Shown in pieces: positions 31,426-40,679 of a DNA stretch of 64,000 nt. Each line of letters opens with the position of its first letter. The stretch's first letter is position 1. The stretch is taken from the IMG/VR virus record IMGVR_UViG_3300023174_000138, positions 1 through 64,000 of that record; one strand, 5' to 3'. The DNA comes from a virus. The position numbers and the translations under genes were made by a program. The notes below the pieces were generated by a model that saw only the letters and a program-made list of their open reading frames with translations, searched no databases and was not told the origin of the DNA.

Positions 31426-32249
31426 GTACATCTATTGATCCGCATTTAATGCAAATTAGTCTTTTTTATAAAAAAGATTTCTATCAACAGGCCTCTAACT
31501 ACTTGCAAGCTGTACAAAGCTATTCTTCTGAGCTTGAGACCGCTATTAACTTTGCAAAATCAAAAGTGGCTAATGATCCGATCACTACTATGGGTCAATT
31601 TTTTATAGAGTTAGATAAAAAAATGAAATCTATGTCACCTCAATTTGCCGCGAATTGGATAAAAACATTTAATAGTGCTCACGAGCAAGTCAGAAATGAA
31701 GTAGGTGTTGCAATAGGAACAGGTACTTTTTATAGAAGTTTTAGCGATAGTATTGGCGTACTCACAAGGCAGGAAAATGTATACGATGAAAGTACGCAAT
31801 CTGTATTGAACAATGCGTTTCCTTTAAGATATGGTGCTTCATTAACTAATAAAATACATCCAAGGATTCAGCTTCTACATGGTGAAATAAGCAACAAATT
31901 AAACACTGTAATGAATAAAAACCTTAAAAATATTCAGACACAAGGTACTTCACCGGATAAAGCCCACGGAGAAAATTTAGTACCAGATATTGCCCATGTA
32001 AAGAGAGTACAGGGGTTAGTACCTACGTTAAACCAGCGTATAAGAAACGAGTTTAAAGAACTCTACAATGTAATTTCTTTCTATTGCAATTACAATCCAC
32101 GGTCAGCATCTCAGAATATACAATTTGTACCTAACATTAATATTTCAGTAAACGTTGAAGGGACCCCTGTTAATCAGGATGTACTGTTTAATCAGCTTCA
32201 AGATGTTAAAAGAGATATTACTACTAAGAAAGTGTTGGGTGTAGCGTAA
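31422..32249 (+). CDS. unknown baseplate-region protein
   Basis: 275 aa, mostly helical (F-Y-Q-Q-A-S-N-Y-L-Q-A-V-Q-S-Y), with a beta-rich C-terminus (I-Q-F-V-P-N-I-N-I-S-V-N-V-E-G). It closes the plus-strand hub operon and overlaps the TerS-like gene on the other strand by 26 bp. No family recognised; a hub or baseplate assembly role is inferred from its operon. Confidence 0.65.
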   Translation: MSTSIDPHLMQISLFYKKDFYQQASNYLQAVQSYSSELETAINFAKSKVANDPITTMGQFFIELDKKMKSMSPQFAANWIKTFNSAHEQVRNEVGVAIGTGTFYRSFSDSIGVLTRQENVYDESTQSVLNNAFPLRYGASLTNKIHPRIQLLHGEISNKLNTVMNKNLKNIQTQGTSPDKAHGENLVPDIAHVKRVQGLVPTLNQRIRNEFKELYNVISFYCNYNPRSASQNIQFVPNINISVNVEGTPVNQDVLFNQLQDVKRDITTKKVLGVA

Positions 32250-32703
32250 TATTAACAGCTTCAGCCTGGGCCTCAATAACTTTGGCCTCGTCCATAATTT
32301 TCTTAAAAACTTCATCACGGCTTAGCATTAATCGATCTTTTCTATCTTCTTCTTTCAACATTTTACGTGATTCTATTTCCATTGCCTTTAAATCTTTGGC
32401 CGAATCGCGTCTTATTTGAGTGATGTGCACATCTTTAATTACAGAAAGCGCGCTTGCTACAGCCTTCAGCGCTTGCGACAACGCCTCTACTTCCCTGCTT
32501 TCAGGGTTATTCATTACATAATCTTTTACACCCTCAACTATTTCAAGCCCTTGGGTGACTAGTTTACCTGTACTATTAAGTACAAAGTCTTCTAGCTTTT
32601 CTCTAGGTAAATTAAAGTCCTGTTTAAGTAGTTCTTTATTTGCAGAGGTGGTGGTTTGTAGCTGATTAATTAGATCATTTACGCTAAATTCTTTTTCTGG
32701 CAT
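32224..32703 (-). CDS. 16: small terminase subunit, gp16-like
   Basis: 159 aa (T4 gp16 is 164 aa). The central helical hairpin pattern D-F-N-L-P-R-E-K-L, about 20 residues, then N-P-E-S-R-E-V-E-A-L-S-Q-A-L-K-A-V and a charged helix matches the oligomerisation core of T4-type TerS. The C-terminal L-S-R-D-E-V-F-K-K-I recalls TerS tails. It has its own late box GATAAATA 4 nt upstream. TerS recognises DNA for packaging and stimulates gp17. Unlike in T4 it is far from gene 17 and on the opposite strand. Confidence 0.6.
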   Translation of the reverse strand: MPEKEFSVNDLINQLQTTTSANKELLKQDFNLPREKLEDFVLNSTGKLVTQGLEIVEGVKDYVMNNPESREVEALSQALKAVASALSVIKDVHITQIRRDSAKDLKAMEIESRKMLKEEDRKDRLMLSRDEVFKKIMDEAKVIEAQAEAVNITLHPTLS

Positions 32704-32707
32704 ATAT

Positions 32708-32715
32708 TATTTATC
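32708..32715 (-). promoter_or_regulatory. T4-type late promoter box (GATAAATA)
   Basis: On the minus strand it ends 4 nt before the ATG at 32703. Three bases away is the -35 box of the divergent dUTPase promoter. Confidence 0.55.
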
Positions 32716-32717
32716 CC

Positions 32718-32745
32718 TTGAAATATATATACCATACTTTATATT
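32718..32745 (+). promoter_or_regulatory. early-type promoter of the dUTPase gene
   Basis: TTGAAA (32718-32723), a 16-bp spacer and TATATT (32740-32745) stand 6 nt before the ATG at 32752. Confidence 0.6.
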
Positions 32746-32751
32746 AATGAT

Positions 32752-33201
32752 ATGACGACTAACGCTCCTCTGTATGCTCCTAGTATGAAATTTGAAAAGA
32801 CTCACTCTGAGGCTGTACTACCAGCAAAAAATTTTCCATCCGATTCTGGCTGGGATTTAGTCGCTGTCGAAGACATAGTTATTCCTGCTAACGGCAGAAA
32901 TACAGTGCCTGTAGGTCTGAAGCTAGCATATTTAGAGAGCGGATACTGGTTAAGTGTCGAGTCTAGGTCAGGCTTGAGTTTTAAACACGGTATACTTGCT
33001 CACCCCGGTATTATAGATCAAAACTATAGAGGTGATCTCGGGGTGCTACTCTACAACCATAACGCTGCAGATTACAATGTTAAGAAAGGTGATAGAATAG
33101 CGCAACTTGTATTGCATTACAACATTGATATTAATGTTGGGTGGGGAACGGTTCAAAGTACCGATCGTGGCGAAAAAGGTTTCGGAAGTAGTGGGAAATG
33201 A
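32752..33201 (+). CDS. dut: dUTP diphosphatase (trimeric dUTPase)
   Basis: 149 aa. It hydrolyses dUTP to dUMP and PPi, keeping uracil out of phage DNA and feeding dTMP synthesis. All five motifs are visible: S-D-S-G-W-D-L (motif 1), S-R-S-G-L (2), G-I-I-D-Q-N-Y-R-G-D-L (3), G-D-R-I-A-Q-L-V (4) and the C-terminal R-G-E-K-G-F-G-S-S-G (5). The active-site Asp and Tyr of motif 3 are intact. It leads an early transcript with the clamp loader, overlapping it by 4 bp. Confidence 0.95.
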   Translation: MTTNAPLYAPSMKFEKTHSEAVLPAKNFPSDSGWDLVAVEDIVIPANGRNTVPVGLKLAYLESGYWLSVESRSGLSFKHGILAHPGIIDQNYRGDLGVLLYNHNAADYNVKKGDRIAQLVLHYNIDINVGWGTVQSTDRGEKGFGSSGK

Positions 33202-34133
33202 TGGATGTTAATAGAGTTTGGACGGAAAAATACCGCCCAACAAAGCTAGATGATATTATTTTATCTGATAAAAATAGAAGTATACTAAAAACATTTATTG
33301 ATAACGATGAAATACCAAACCTATTATTCTGCGGGCATGCAGGAATAGGCAAAACAACCACAGCAAAAGCTCTCATTAATCATCTAGATGCTGAATTTAT
33401 TTATCAAAATTGTTCAGAAGTTGGTATAGATACTGTACGTAATGATATTACCGGTTTCAGTAGAACAAAAAGCTTTAATGGTAAAAAGAAAATTGTTCTT
33501 CTAGATGAAATAGATGGTATTGCATCAATAGATGCACAACGATCGCTAAGAAATGTTTTGGAAGAATATGCTGGACATTGTCGATTTATTTTAACATGTA
33601 ATTACAAGCATAGAGTCATTATACCTTTACAAAGTAGATGTCAATCTTTGGACTTAGATCCAAATATAACCGATGTTGCAAAGCGCTGTCTTTACATTTT
33701 AAAACAAGAGAATACTAGTATTGACGACGATAGTAAGAGAAAATTAGTCGGGTTATTGCGAAAATATTTCCCCGATATTCGTAAAAGCATTAACGAAATG
33801 CAGAAATTTTGTATTGATGGTAAGTTATCTATACCTGAATTAAATATTGCCAATGATTTTATAGGTAAAGTCATTTCATTGGTTTTATCTAAAAAAACGC
33901 TTCAAGGTAGAAAGCTAATCATAGAAAACGAGGCCGTATTTAACGGTGACTATCCCGTTCTTATGAAGAATCTTTTTGATGAAGTATGTACAGGTAATTA
34001 CAAGCTTACAGATAATCAGAAAAGACTATGGTTGGTTGCTATAGGCGAATACATGTACAGATCTACATTAGTTCTAGATCAAGAAATTAACTTTTACTGT
34101 CTCCTACTAACTTTGAGCGATCTTAACGGCTAG
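33198..34133 (+). CDS. 44: clamp loader large subunit (T4 gp44-like AAA+ ATPase)
   Basis: 311 aa (T4 gp44 is 319 aa). It loads the gp45 clamp onto primer-template DNA. N-terminal W-T-E-K-Y-R-P, Walker A G-H-A-G-I-G-K-T (46-53), Walker B L-L-D-E-I-D (101-106) and the S-R-C sensor/arginine-finger motif (146-148) are all present. Start is ATG 33198 or 33201. No gp62-like partner was recognised nearby. It converges with the late gene at 34123. Confidence 0.93.
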   Translation: MMDVNRVWTEKYRPTKLDDIILSDKNRSILKTFIDNDEIPNLLFCGHAGIGKTTTAKALINHLDAEFIYQNCSEVGIDTVRNDITGFSRTKSFNGKKKIVLLDEIDGIASIDAQRSLRNVLEEYAGHCRFILTCNYKHRVIIPLQSRCQSLDLDPNITDVAKRCLYILKQENTSIDDDSKRKLVGLLRKYFPDIRKSINEMQKFCIDGKLSIPELNIANDFIGKVISLVLSKKTLQGRKLIIENEAVFNGDYPVLMKNLFDEVCTGNYKLTDNQKRLWLVAIGEYMYRSTLVLDQEINFYCLLLTLSDLNG

Positions 34134-34746
34134 GGAGATAACGAGCTGTTGTTTTACCGGGGTTAGGGAAGTTAGGATTGACAGCAGGCGACTTTTCGCC
34201 CTGCGCAGGAGAGCTTGGAATGGTTACATTTACATTATTGAGCTTTCTATCGCCTTCATTATCCTTTTTATTTCCTAAATCGCTTGTGCCTGTTTGTCTG
34301 TGAGGGGTTAGCATATTCTCAGTGTTATTAGTTGTATCTTCCAACTTAGGGTCAATGTTAGAATTATCTTTTCTCTTCAAACTATCAGGGATTGGTGCTA
34401 AATTCGGGTATGTATGAATGGGTTCGAGAACATGTGCAGGTACTGTGATAAATTCTCTGTAAAGACCCGGGGCAACTTCCTGTACTAAATCTACTAAAAA
34501 CGACTCTGCTTCATTTTGAATATCACCCGAATGAATTGTTGGACGAACAGCCTTTACAGCACTTACTCTTAGATTAAGACCGCCTTCACTAAAAGATTTT
34601 GCTTTTTGAAGATAGTTTGGGGCTTGTTTCTTAAAAAAATCATCTTTAAAAGCATTTTCTGTAAATTTAACTAAATCACCTGTAAGAAAACCACCCCTTG
34701 TAAAACGTTGAATCGTTGATTCGTATAAAGCAACAAATTTATTCAT
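34123..34746 (-). CDS. conserved virion structural protein of T4-like phages
   Basis: 207 aa. The N-terminal two-thirds is a conserved-looking domain (G-F-L-T-G-D-L-V-K-F, L-N-L-R-V-S-A-V-K, T-V-P-A-H-V-L-E-P). I recall similar structural proteins of unknown role in marine T4-like phages. The C-terminal 90 residues are N/T/P/K-rich and disordered. It begins M-N-K-F-V-A-L-Y-E-S, another propeptide-like start. The perfect late box TATAAATA lies 8 nt upstream of the ATG. Confidence 0.7.
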   Translation of the reverse strand: MNKFVALYESTIQRFTRGGFLTGDLVKFTENAFKDDFFKKQAPNYLQKAKSFSEGGLNLRVSAVKAVRPTIHSGDIQNEAESFLVDLVQEVAPGLYREFITVPAHVLEPIHTYPNLAPIPDSLKRKDNSNIDPKLEDTTNNTENMLTPHRQTGTSDLGNKKDNEGDRKLNNVNVTIPSSPAQGEKSPAVNPNFPNPGKTTARYLPSR

Positions 34747-34754
34747 ATCTTTAT

Positions 34755-34762
34755 TATTTATA
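34755..34762 (-). promoter_or_regulatory. T4-type late promoter box (TATAAATA)
   Basis: Perfect consensus on the minus strand, 8 nt before the ATG at 34746. It is divergent from the gene 25 promoter. Confidence 0.7.
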
Positions 34763-34805
34763 CTTGAAACCTTGCAAATAAATACTTTCGCAACAAATAT
34801 TACTT

Positions 34806-34813
34806 AATAAATA
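34806..34813 (+). promoter_or_regulatory. T4-type late promoter box (AATAAATA) of gene 25
   Basis: Ends 4 nt before the ATG at 34818. Confidence 0.55.
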
Positions 34814-34817
34814 TAGT

Positions 34818-35285
34818 ATGGCAGCTATTGTACTGAACACTTTTTCCGCACCAGCCTCTGGTGCCATATACAAGGATTTGCTTATAGATTTAAAAATAGA
34901 CTATACCCAGAATGTTCAATTAGAAAAACGTAGAGAGATCAAGGATTTACAAAGATCTGAAGATATTGGCGCGATTAAAAATAGTCTATTTACCCTGTTT
35001 ACTACTATGCCTGGCCAAAAAATATTAAACCCCATCTACGGTTTAAACCTAATGCAATACTTGTTTGTGCCTGTTTCCACGTCACAAGCACGGATTATTG
35101 GAGAATCGATTTTTTCTGGTATACGTAAATTTGAGCCAAGAGTTCAAGTGAGAAAGCTTAATGTTGAGGCGCTAACAGATGAAAATCAGTACTTAATATC
35201 AATGATTATTGATGTCCCGTCGTTAAATATACAAGGAGTTTCTATATTAAGTACATTAAATGATTCTGGATATTATTTTAACTAA
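34818..35285 (+). CDS. 25: baseplate wedge protein (T4 gp25-like)
   Basis: 155 aa (T4 gp25 is 132 aa). The gp25/GPW fold is clear from S-E-D-I-G-A-I-K-N-S-L and P-G-Q-K-I-L-N-P-I-Y-G, then V-Q-V-R-K-L-N-V. gp25 is the core wedge subunit that primes sheath assembly. It leads a long plus-strand transcript of wedge and fibre genes. Confidence 0.93.
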   Translation: MAAIVLNTFSAPASGAIYKDLLIDLKIDYTQNVQLEKRREIKDLQRSEDIGAIKNSLFTLFTTMPGQKILNPIYGLNLMQYLFVPVSTSQARIIGESIFSGIRKFEPRVQVRKLNVEALTDENQYLISMIIDVPSLNIQGVSILSTLNDSGYYFN

Positions 35286-35287
35286 TT

Positions 35288-37165
35288 ATGAATAGCGACA
35301 TTACAGCAAACCCTTTTAATTTACCGCTAAATGCTTATGCTGCATTTGACGCGGCTAATTTAAAATCGTTAATGATTCAACGCTTGAATCAAGGAAACGT
35401 ATTTACAGATCAAATTTATGAAGGAAGTAACTTTAATAGCCTTCTAGATATCATTGCGTATAGTTACAATGTTCTATTATTTTATTTGAATAAAACAGCA
35501 AGCGAAAGTTCATTTAGCCAGGTCCAGCTATATGAAAACATGAATCGAATTGTAAAGTTATTAAATTATGATCCTATTGGCTATCAAACAAGTATCCTTG
35601 CGTTCAACGCCACAGCGCCATCATTATTAGATAGAGGTGTGTACACAATACCAAGATATTCCTATTTTACTATAAATGGCATCACATATACATTTACCGA
35701 GGATACGACTTTTATAAAAACAATTGACGGTGATGAGGAACTTACGACTTTAAGTGACTCCTCTGTTCTTTACCAAGGCAGTATTATTAGCTACCCGTCC
35801 TATCTTGCAACAGGTGCACCGTATGAGGAATTTGTATTAGCATCTGTTGCTCAAGATGGGACGTCTGATATTATTGATCACAATAACATACATGTCTATG
35901 TAACTACAGCTGACGGTACATACGAACAATGGAAAAGAGTAAGCAGTCTTTACTTAGAAGATTCTAATAGTAAAAGTTTTGAATGCAGGTTAAACGAAAA
36001 TCAGAGATATGTATTAAAGTTTGGCAATGATGTTAATGGTAGACAGCTTTCTACAAACAGTATTGTTAGTGTTTTTTATCTCAGGAGCGATGGTACTGTA
36101 GGCCAGGTAGGGCCTAATACTCTTGACGGTACCAAATTGTTTTTGTACAGGCAACCTCTATTTACAAAAATATTTAATGATATTAAATCTAGTACAACAT
36201 ATCTAAGTGATTTGCAAGCTGCTTCATTAATATTTTCTAACTCTTCACCGAGTACAGTTTTTTCAAACTTGGAAACAACAATAGATATTAGAAATAATGC
36301 CCCTAATGCGTTTAAAACACAGTATAGATTAGTAACAACAAACGATGTCGAGACCTACATTAAAAATAATTTTAATAATGTACTTAATGATGTTAGTGTG
36401 CTGAATAATTGGGAATATCTCGCAGAGCATGTAAGATATCTTTACAATTTAGGCTTAAAAGCCCCGAATAATGATAGCCGTGTATTATTCAATCAAGTTG
36501 CGTTTGCTGATAGTTGTGATTTTAATAATCTTTACATTTATGCTGTTCCTAAATTACAAAATAACAATATTTTTAGTACGACATTGAGAAATAATTATCT
36601 GAACACTGGTTTAAAAGATAAAATTCTTAATACTTTGCAAGACATAAAAATGGCTACGGTTGAAATGATAATGATGGACCCAGTTTATGTTGCTGTAGGT
36701 CTGGGGGTAGGAAGCACCGATGAAGTTAATAATGAGCTATTAACTACAGATATTGTTGGTACAACAGTTTTAATAATAGGAAGATCTCCCGGTAGTAGAT
36801 ACTCAGAAGATGAAATAAAATCTCAAGTAACAAATATTTTCACAAATTATTTTAGTGTTGAAAATTGTAAGCTAGGGCAAACAATTGATATTTCCTATCT
36901 TGCAGCGTCTATCTTGTCAATAGAGGGAGTGACATCGTTAAAAACTCAACGCTATGTTAACGGGCAACAAATACTAAAAAGCGGTTTAAGTCTAATAGTA
37001 TTTAATCCTGTTTATAGCGAGCCAAAAGAAGATATTTCAATAATTTCACAAAATTTAATTTTACCTCGCTTTAAAATACCGTACTTATATCAACCTGAAA
37101 ATATATTTTCACAAATTGTAATTGCAACGCCTGATACACAAGAAAAAAGTATAAGGGAGTATTGA
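35288..37165 (+). CDS. 6: baseplate wedge protein (T4 gp6-like)
   Basis: 625 aa (T4 gp6 is 660 aa). It forms the dimeric inner ring of the baseplate. Recognisable parts are the N-terminal L-I-A-Y-S-Y-N-V-like segment (I-I-A-Y-S-Y-N-V-L-L-F-Y-L-N-K), V-L-K-F-G-N-D-V-N-G-R and the C-terminal J-like part with G-Q-T-I-D-I-S-Y-L-A-A-S-I-L. It is two bases after gene 25, as in many T4-like phages. Confidence 0.92.
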   Translation: MNSDITANPFNLPLNAYAAFDAANLKSLMIQRLNQGNVFTDQIYEGSNFNSLLDIIAYSYNVLLFYLNKTASESSFSQVQLYENMNRIVKLLNYDPIGYQTSILAFNATAPSLLDRGVYTIPRYSYFTINGITYTFTEDTTFIKTIDGDEELTTLSDSSVLYQGSIISYPSYLATGAPYEEFVLASVAQDGTSDIIDHNNIHVYVTTADGTYEQWKRVSSLYLEDSNSKSFECRLNENQRYVLKFGNDVNGRQLSTNSIVSVFYLRSDGTVGQVGPNTLDGTKLFLYRQPLFTKIFNDIKSSTTYLSDLQAASLIFSNSSPSTVFSNLETTIDIRNNAPNAFKTQYRLVTTNDVETYIKNNFNNVLNDVSVLNNWEYLAEHVRYLYNLGLKAPNNDSRVLFNQVAFADSCDFNNLYIYAVPKLQNNNIFSTTLRNNYLNTGLKDKILNTLQDIKMATVEMIMMDPVYVAVGLGVGSTDEVNNELLTTDIVGTTVLIIGRSPGSRYSEDEIKSQVTNIFTNYFSVENCKLGQTIDISYLAASILSIEGVTSLKTQRYVNGQQILKSGLSLIVFNPVYSEPKEDISIISQNLILPRFKIPYLYQPENIFSQIVIATPDTQEKSIREY

Positions 37166-37166
37166 T

Positions 37167-40100
37167 ATGCCTACACCAGGGGTAAGCATATTTACAACTG
37201 TAGTAAGTGGTAGCGATATATTTGCTGCAAAAAGCTATACTCTACCGAATACCCCCTTTTACTTTACACCAGTCTGGGCAAACCTGTATAATGTAGATGA
37301 ATCTGTTAATTTTAGTCAATATGAAATTGTATGGAATTTTGACGACGGTACTACGTTTGTTGGCCCGAGCGCCTGTTACTATTATAAATTTCCTGGTGTA
37401 TACAAACCGACTGCAACTTTTTTTGATAAGCAGGGAAATGCATATACGGTTACAGTTACTTACAAGCTTAGCGTTTATAATGTGTTCCCAGATACTGTGG
37501 TATTTGATGCTTTAGCACCAGCTGCGCTTGAAGGGGTGTACATGCTACCTGCAGGCAAAAAGAGTGAACCATTAAAAATTTTTAGATATAACAGCTGGCA
37601 ACATGATGCTTTTCTCTCACAAAACAATTATACAATAAATCTATATGCTTCTGGCTCAAAAAGCACATATTATTCTCCTACAGAATACTACAAAGGTAGA
37701 TATTCTCATTTAAGAAATTTTTTCGGGTTTATAGAAACTACAGCATCAACAAACAACACACTTATTACAAGAATTGTTGATAAAACAACAACAACATCAG
37801 TAAGTGTTTATGCTACACCAATTTTTGACGTGCTAAACAACATAACGTTTAATTTTGATACTTTATCAAGTACTGGGTCTGTGTTTGTCGGTACGTCAGG
37901 CTCGGTAACAACATCAAATAAATTTGTTAGTTTTATTGATCAAACACCGTCGCCAGCTGGCAAGAACACTTTGATATATTTGTTTGCTTCACAAGACTCA
38001 ACAGGTTTTCAAGATAAATATACTATTGAAAAGGGGTTTAAGTCGTATCTTGAGCCTACACCTTACAGTGTTAATAATACATCTTGGCAAGTACAGTATC
38101 TTAAATCAGTCTTTAACCCTGCACAATCTATTAGCATTACTAGTAACGGTATAACTGTAGAAGGGGATACAGATACAATTGGTCCTCTGTCTTCTGAACA
38201 AATTAATTCCTTTTCAATATATCCAATCAAATGGACAGATTCAAAAATTTCTTTTTGCTGTATATTTAAGGATTCAGATAACTTTACCACAAAAAATTAT
38301 CCACCAATAACCGGTTTTAGATATGACGGCAAGTTACCAACAGAATTAAATTCTATAAGCTTAAGTTTAGTTGAATACCAGCAACCTGAATATAGAACAG
38401 ATATTCTTCAAACACAAAACGTTGTAGAAGATAAAGCAGTAAGAATACAAGATGCAATTTTTGAGAAAAACCAAACAATACCCCAGTTTGAAAATAGCAG
38501 TTATTTTTGTGGTACTGTTAAAACCAATACTGCTGTACACGTAGCTGCCATAAGCGCTTGCGCCCTAGTTAAAGATGAACCTATTTTAAATCTAGGCATT
38601 ACATATGGCTACGCAGGTCAACCAGGTCTAGGTAATATCAAGAGATTTAAGAAAAATATTACAATGGATCATTGTAGCTCTGAAAATTTACAATTTGAAA
38701 TTCTTGCAACGGGTACTAACGCTATTACCACCTCAAACAATTCGAGTATAGGAATATCCGTATTGCCTATGGGTAATTACAAATTAGGTGAAAATAGAGT
38801 TTATATCACCGATGCAGATAATGATACAATAAAAGTATTTAATAATGACGGTTTGAGACTAGGAGCAATTGATTTGCGTAATGCATTAGTTTACAATGGA
38901 GAAAATAACTTACCTATTTCAGTAAATCTTCTTGGTAATTTAGACAGCGCATCACCTGCTAACATTGCAATAGACGGTGATGGTAATGCGTGGGTTTCAT
39001 TATACGACAGCGGCTCGTGTTTTAAATTTGACTATACAACTTTAACTATAACTGCTTGTGCTGTACCGCCATTAATTAACGTCGAATATGTGTATTCGGA
39101 CTATTACACGGTAAGTGGTTTTGCAGGAGAAAACAGCTTACTACCCGCTTGTATTGATACTGATACGCAGAATAATGTTATTGTTGGTTATAGCCATCCA
39201 ATTAGCGGTTTTGTTATTAAATACGATGCAAACGGAAATTTGTTAAAAATAGCCACTATTCCTGTTAATTTTTCTATTCAGGAGCTAATAGTTGACAGTG
39301 AAGATAATGTTTATGGTGTTGTCAAAACTCTTCTGCGTAACAAACCAAACCCACACTATGTAGAAGACTTTCTATTTAAATGGGATAGTAGTTTAAATTT
39401 AGTTAATAATTTCCCTGTATCAATAAAAAATATTGGAAGCGCTACTATAGACATGAACGAAAATATATATGTAAGCTCGCAAGCATCAAAATTTACTAGA
39501 GTAACGCCTACAGGGGAAGTTACAACGATAGATTTGCCTGCTTACCCGGTGACCTACCTTCAATACATAGGAGGCATTGCCTGTGACGAGGAAGGGTTCA
39601 TTTGGATAATTCATAATCAAACCGGTAAAATTTATTTTTATCCAATTAATGATTTACAGCAATTACCTTTATCAGGCATTTTTAGCGGTGACTTGCCTGA
39701 TATTCAACTTACTACGTCTCTAGGGAGTCAAGCTATATACTCTGTAGCAGGGGACTGGACGGGAGTTAGGTGGATAAACAAATACATCCGAGAAACTACT
39801 ACAACACCGCGGTATGTTTACGGAAAAAGTAATTTGTTTGCTATTTACGAAAATAAACCCGTAATCGCTAAAATAAATGAAGATTTTGATCAAGCTGCGA
39901 CACTTAAAAGTTATGCTTTGCAAGAATCGATGATTAATAAGCCTGTACTATTCGATGATTTTATAGGACAGATTGTAGGAGATTATAATAGCTTGCCAAC
40001 TGATCTCGGCAAAACTATTTACGAAAAAATCGCTAATTTTGTAGCAAATAATAGCGATGTTGATACATGCGAACTCGAGTCCTTAAGAAATCACTACGAA

Positions 40101-40679
40101 ATGGTAGGTAAAGATCTTGAACAGTTTGGGGTCAATTACCCGCCTAAATTACGCAGAATAATGAATCTTTTAAGTATAAAGCCGAGTAAGCTTCTCGGTT
40201 CACCAAATACATTTAATCAAAATTTTAGCAGGTTACCTTATAATCAAGATAAACAAAATCTAGGCGAGGAAATTTCTATCGATACCGGGACATTTATTGC
40301 AGGTGAACCTATAATTAGTTTTGAAAAGTTTAGTGAAAAATATAAGCTAATTTATAATACAATAATCCCATTAACAGATGGAACTTTTTGTTCTGCAGGC
40401 CAAGTATGTGCTCTAAGCGGTATTAATTATAATTGGGGCTGGGGACTTGTTACATCTGATAACAGTGTATCCGGGGCAAGCATTGGACAATTTTATAGAT
40501 TTTATAAATACATACCATACATGCCTTTAACACCAATTGACAGCGTAATAGACTTTAACAGTAGTCAAAACACCTACACCAATACGCAAAGTTCCTATGG
40601 ATCCTGGATTGAATACGGTGGCGGAATGGATGTGGCATTATCAAGAGCACTATATGAAGGGTTAAACTTATATGATTAA
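37167..40679 (+). CDS. large baseplate/fibre protein with PKD and NHL-type propeller
   Basis: 1170 aa in the place of T4 gene 7. An N-terminal PKD-like domain (about 45-100: W-N-F-D-D-G-T, Y-Y-Y-K-F-P-G-V-Y) is followed by a beta-rich region. A six-blade-type NHL/SMP-30 propeller runs from about 545 to 870 (repeats such as V-Y-I-T-D-A-D-N-D-T-I-K-V-F and I-D-G-D-G-N-A-W-V-S). A C-terminal domain (about 950-1170) with N-Y-P-P-K-L-R-R-I-M-N-L-L-S-I-K resembles domains of other large phage baseplate proteins. AAGGGAG (37153-37159) precedes the ATG. Attachment of peripheral fibres or host binding is inferred. Confidence 0.75.
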   Translation: MPTPGVSIFTTVVSGSDIFAAKSYTLPNTPFYFTPVWANLYNVDESVNFSQYEIVWNFDDGTTFVGPSACYYYKFPGVYKPTATFFDKQGNAYTVTVTYKLSVYNVFPDTVVFDALAPAALEGVYMLPAGKKSEPLKIFRYNSWQHDAFLSQNNYTINLYASGSKSTYYSPTEYYKGRYSHLRNFFGFIETTASTNNTLITRIVDKTTTTSVSVYATPIFDVLNNITFNFDTLSSTGSVFVGTSGSVTTSNKFVSFIDQTPSPAGKNTLIYLFASQDSTGFQDKYTIEKGFKSYLEPTPYSVNNTSWQVQYLKSVFNPAQSISITSNGITVEGDTDTIGPLSSEQINSFSIYPIKWTDSKISFCCIFKDSDNFTTKNYPPITGFRYDGKLPTELNSISLSLVEYQQPEYRTDILQTQNVVEDKAVRIQDAIFEKNQTIPQFENSSYFCGTVKTNTAVHVAAISACALVKDEPILNLGITYGYAGQPGLGNIKRFKKNITMDHCSSENLQFEILATGTNAITTSNNSSIGISVLPMGNYKLGENRVYITDADNDTIKVFNNDGLRLGAIDLRNALVYNGENNLPISVNLLGNLDSASPANIAIDGDGNAWVSLYDSGSCFKFDYTTLTITACAVPPLINVEYVYSDYYTVSGFAGENSLLPACIDTDTQNNVIVGYSHPISGFVIKYDANGNLLKIATIPVNFSIQELIVDSEDNVYGVVKTLLRNKPNPHYVEDFLFKWDSSLNLVNNFPVSIKNIGSATIDMNENIYVSSQASKFTRVTPTGEVTTIDLPAYPVTYLQYIGGIACDEEGFIWIIHNQTGKIYFYPINDLQQLPLSGIFSGDLPDIQLTTSLGSQAIYSVAGDWTGVRWINKYIRETTTTPRYVYGKSNLFAIYENKPVIAKINEDFDQAATLKSYALQESMINKPVLFDDFIGQIVGDYNSLPTDLGKTIYEKIANFVANNSDVDTCELESLRNHYEMVGKDLEQFGVNYPPKLRRIMNLLSIKPSKLLGSPNTFNQNFSRLPYNQDKQNLGEEISIDTGTFIAGEPIISFEKFSEKYKLIYNTIIPLTDGTFCSAGQVCALSGINYNWGWGLVTSDNSVSGASIGQFYRFYKYIPYMPLTPIDSVIDFNSSQNTYTNTQSSYGSWIEYGGGMDVALSRALYEGLNLYD

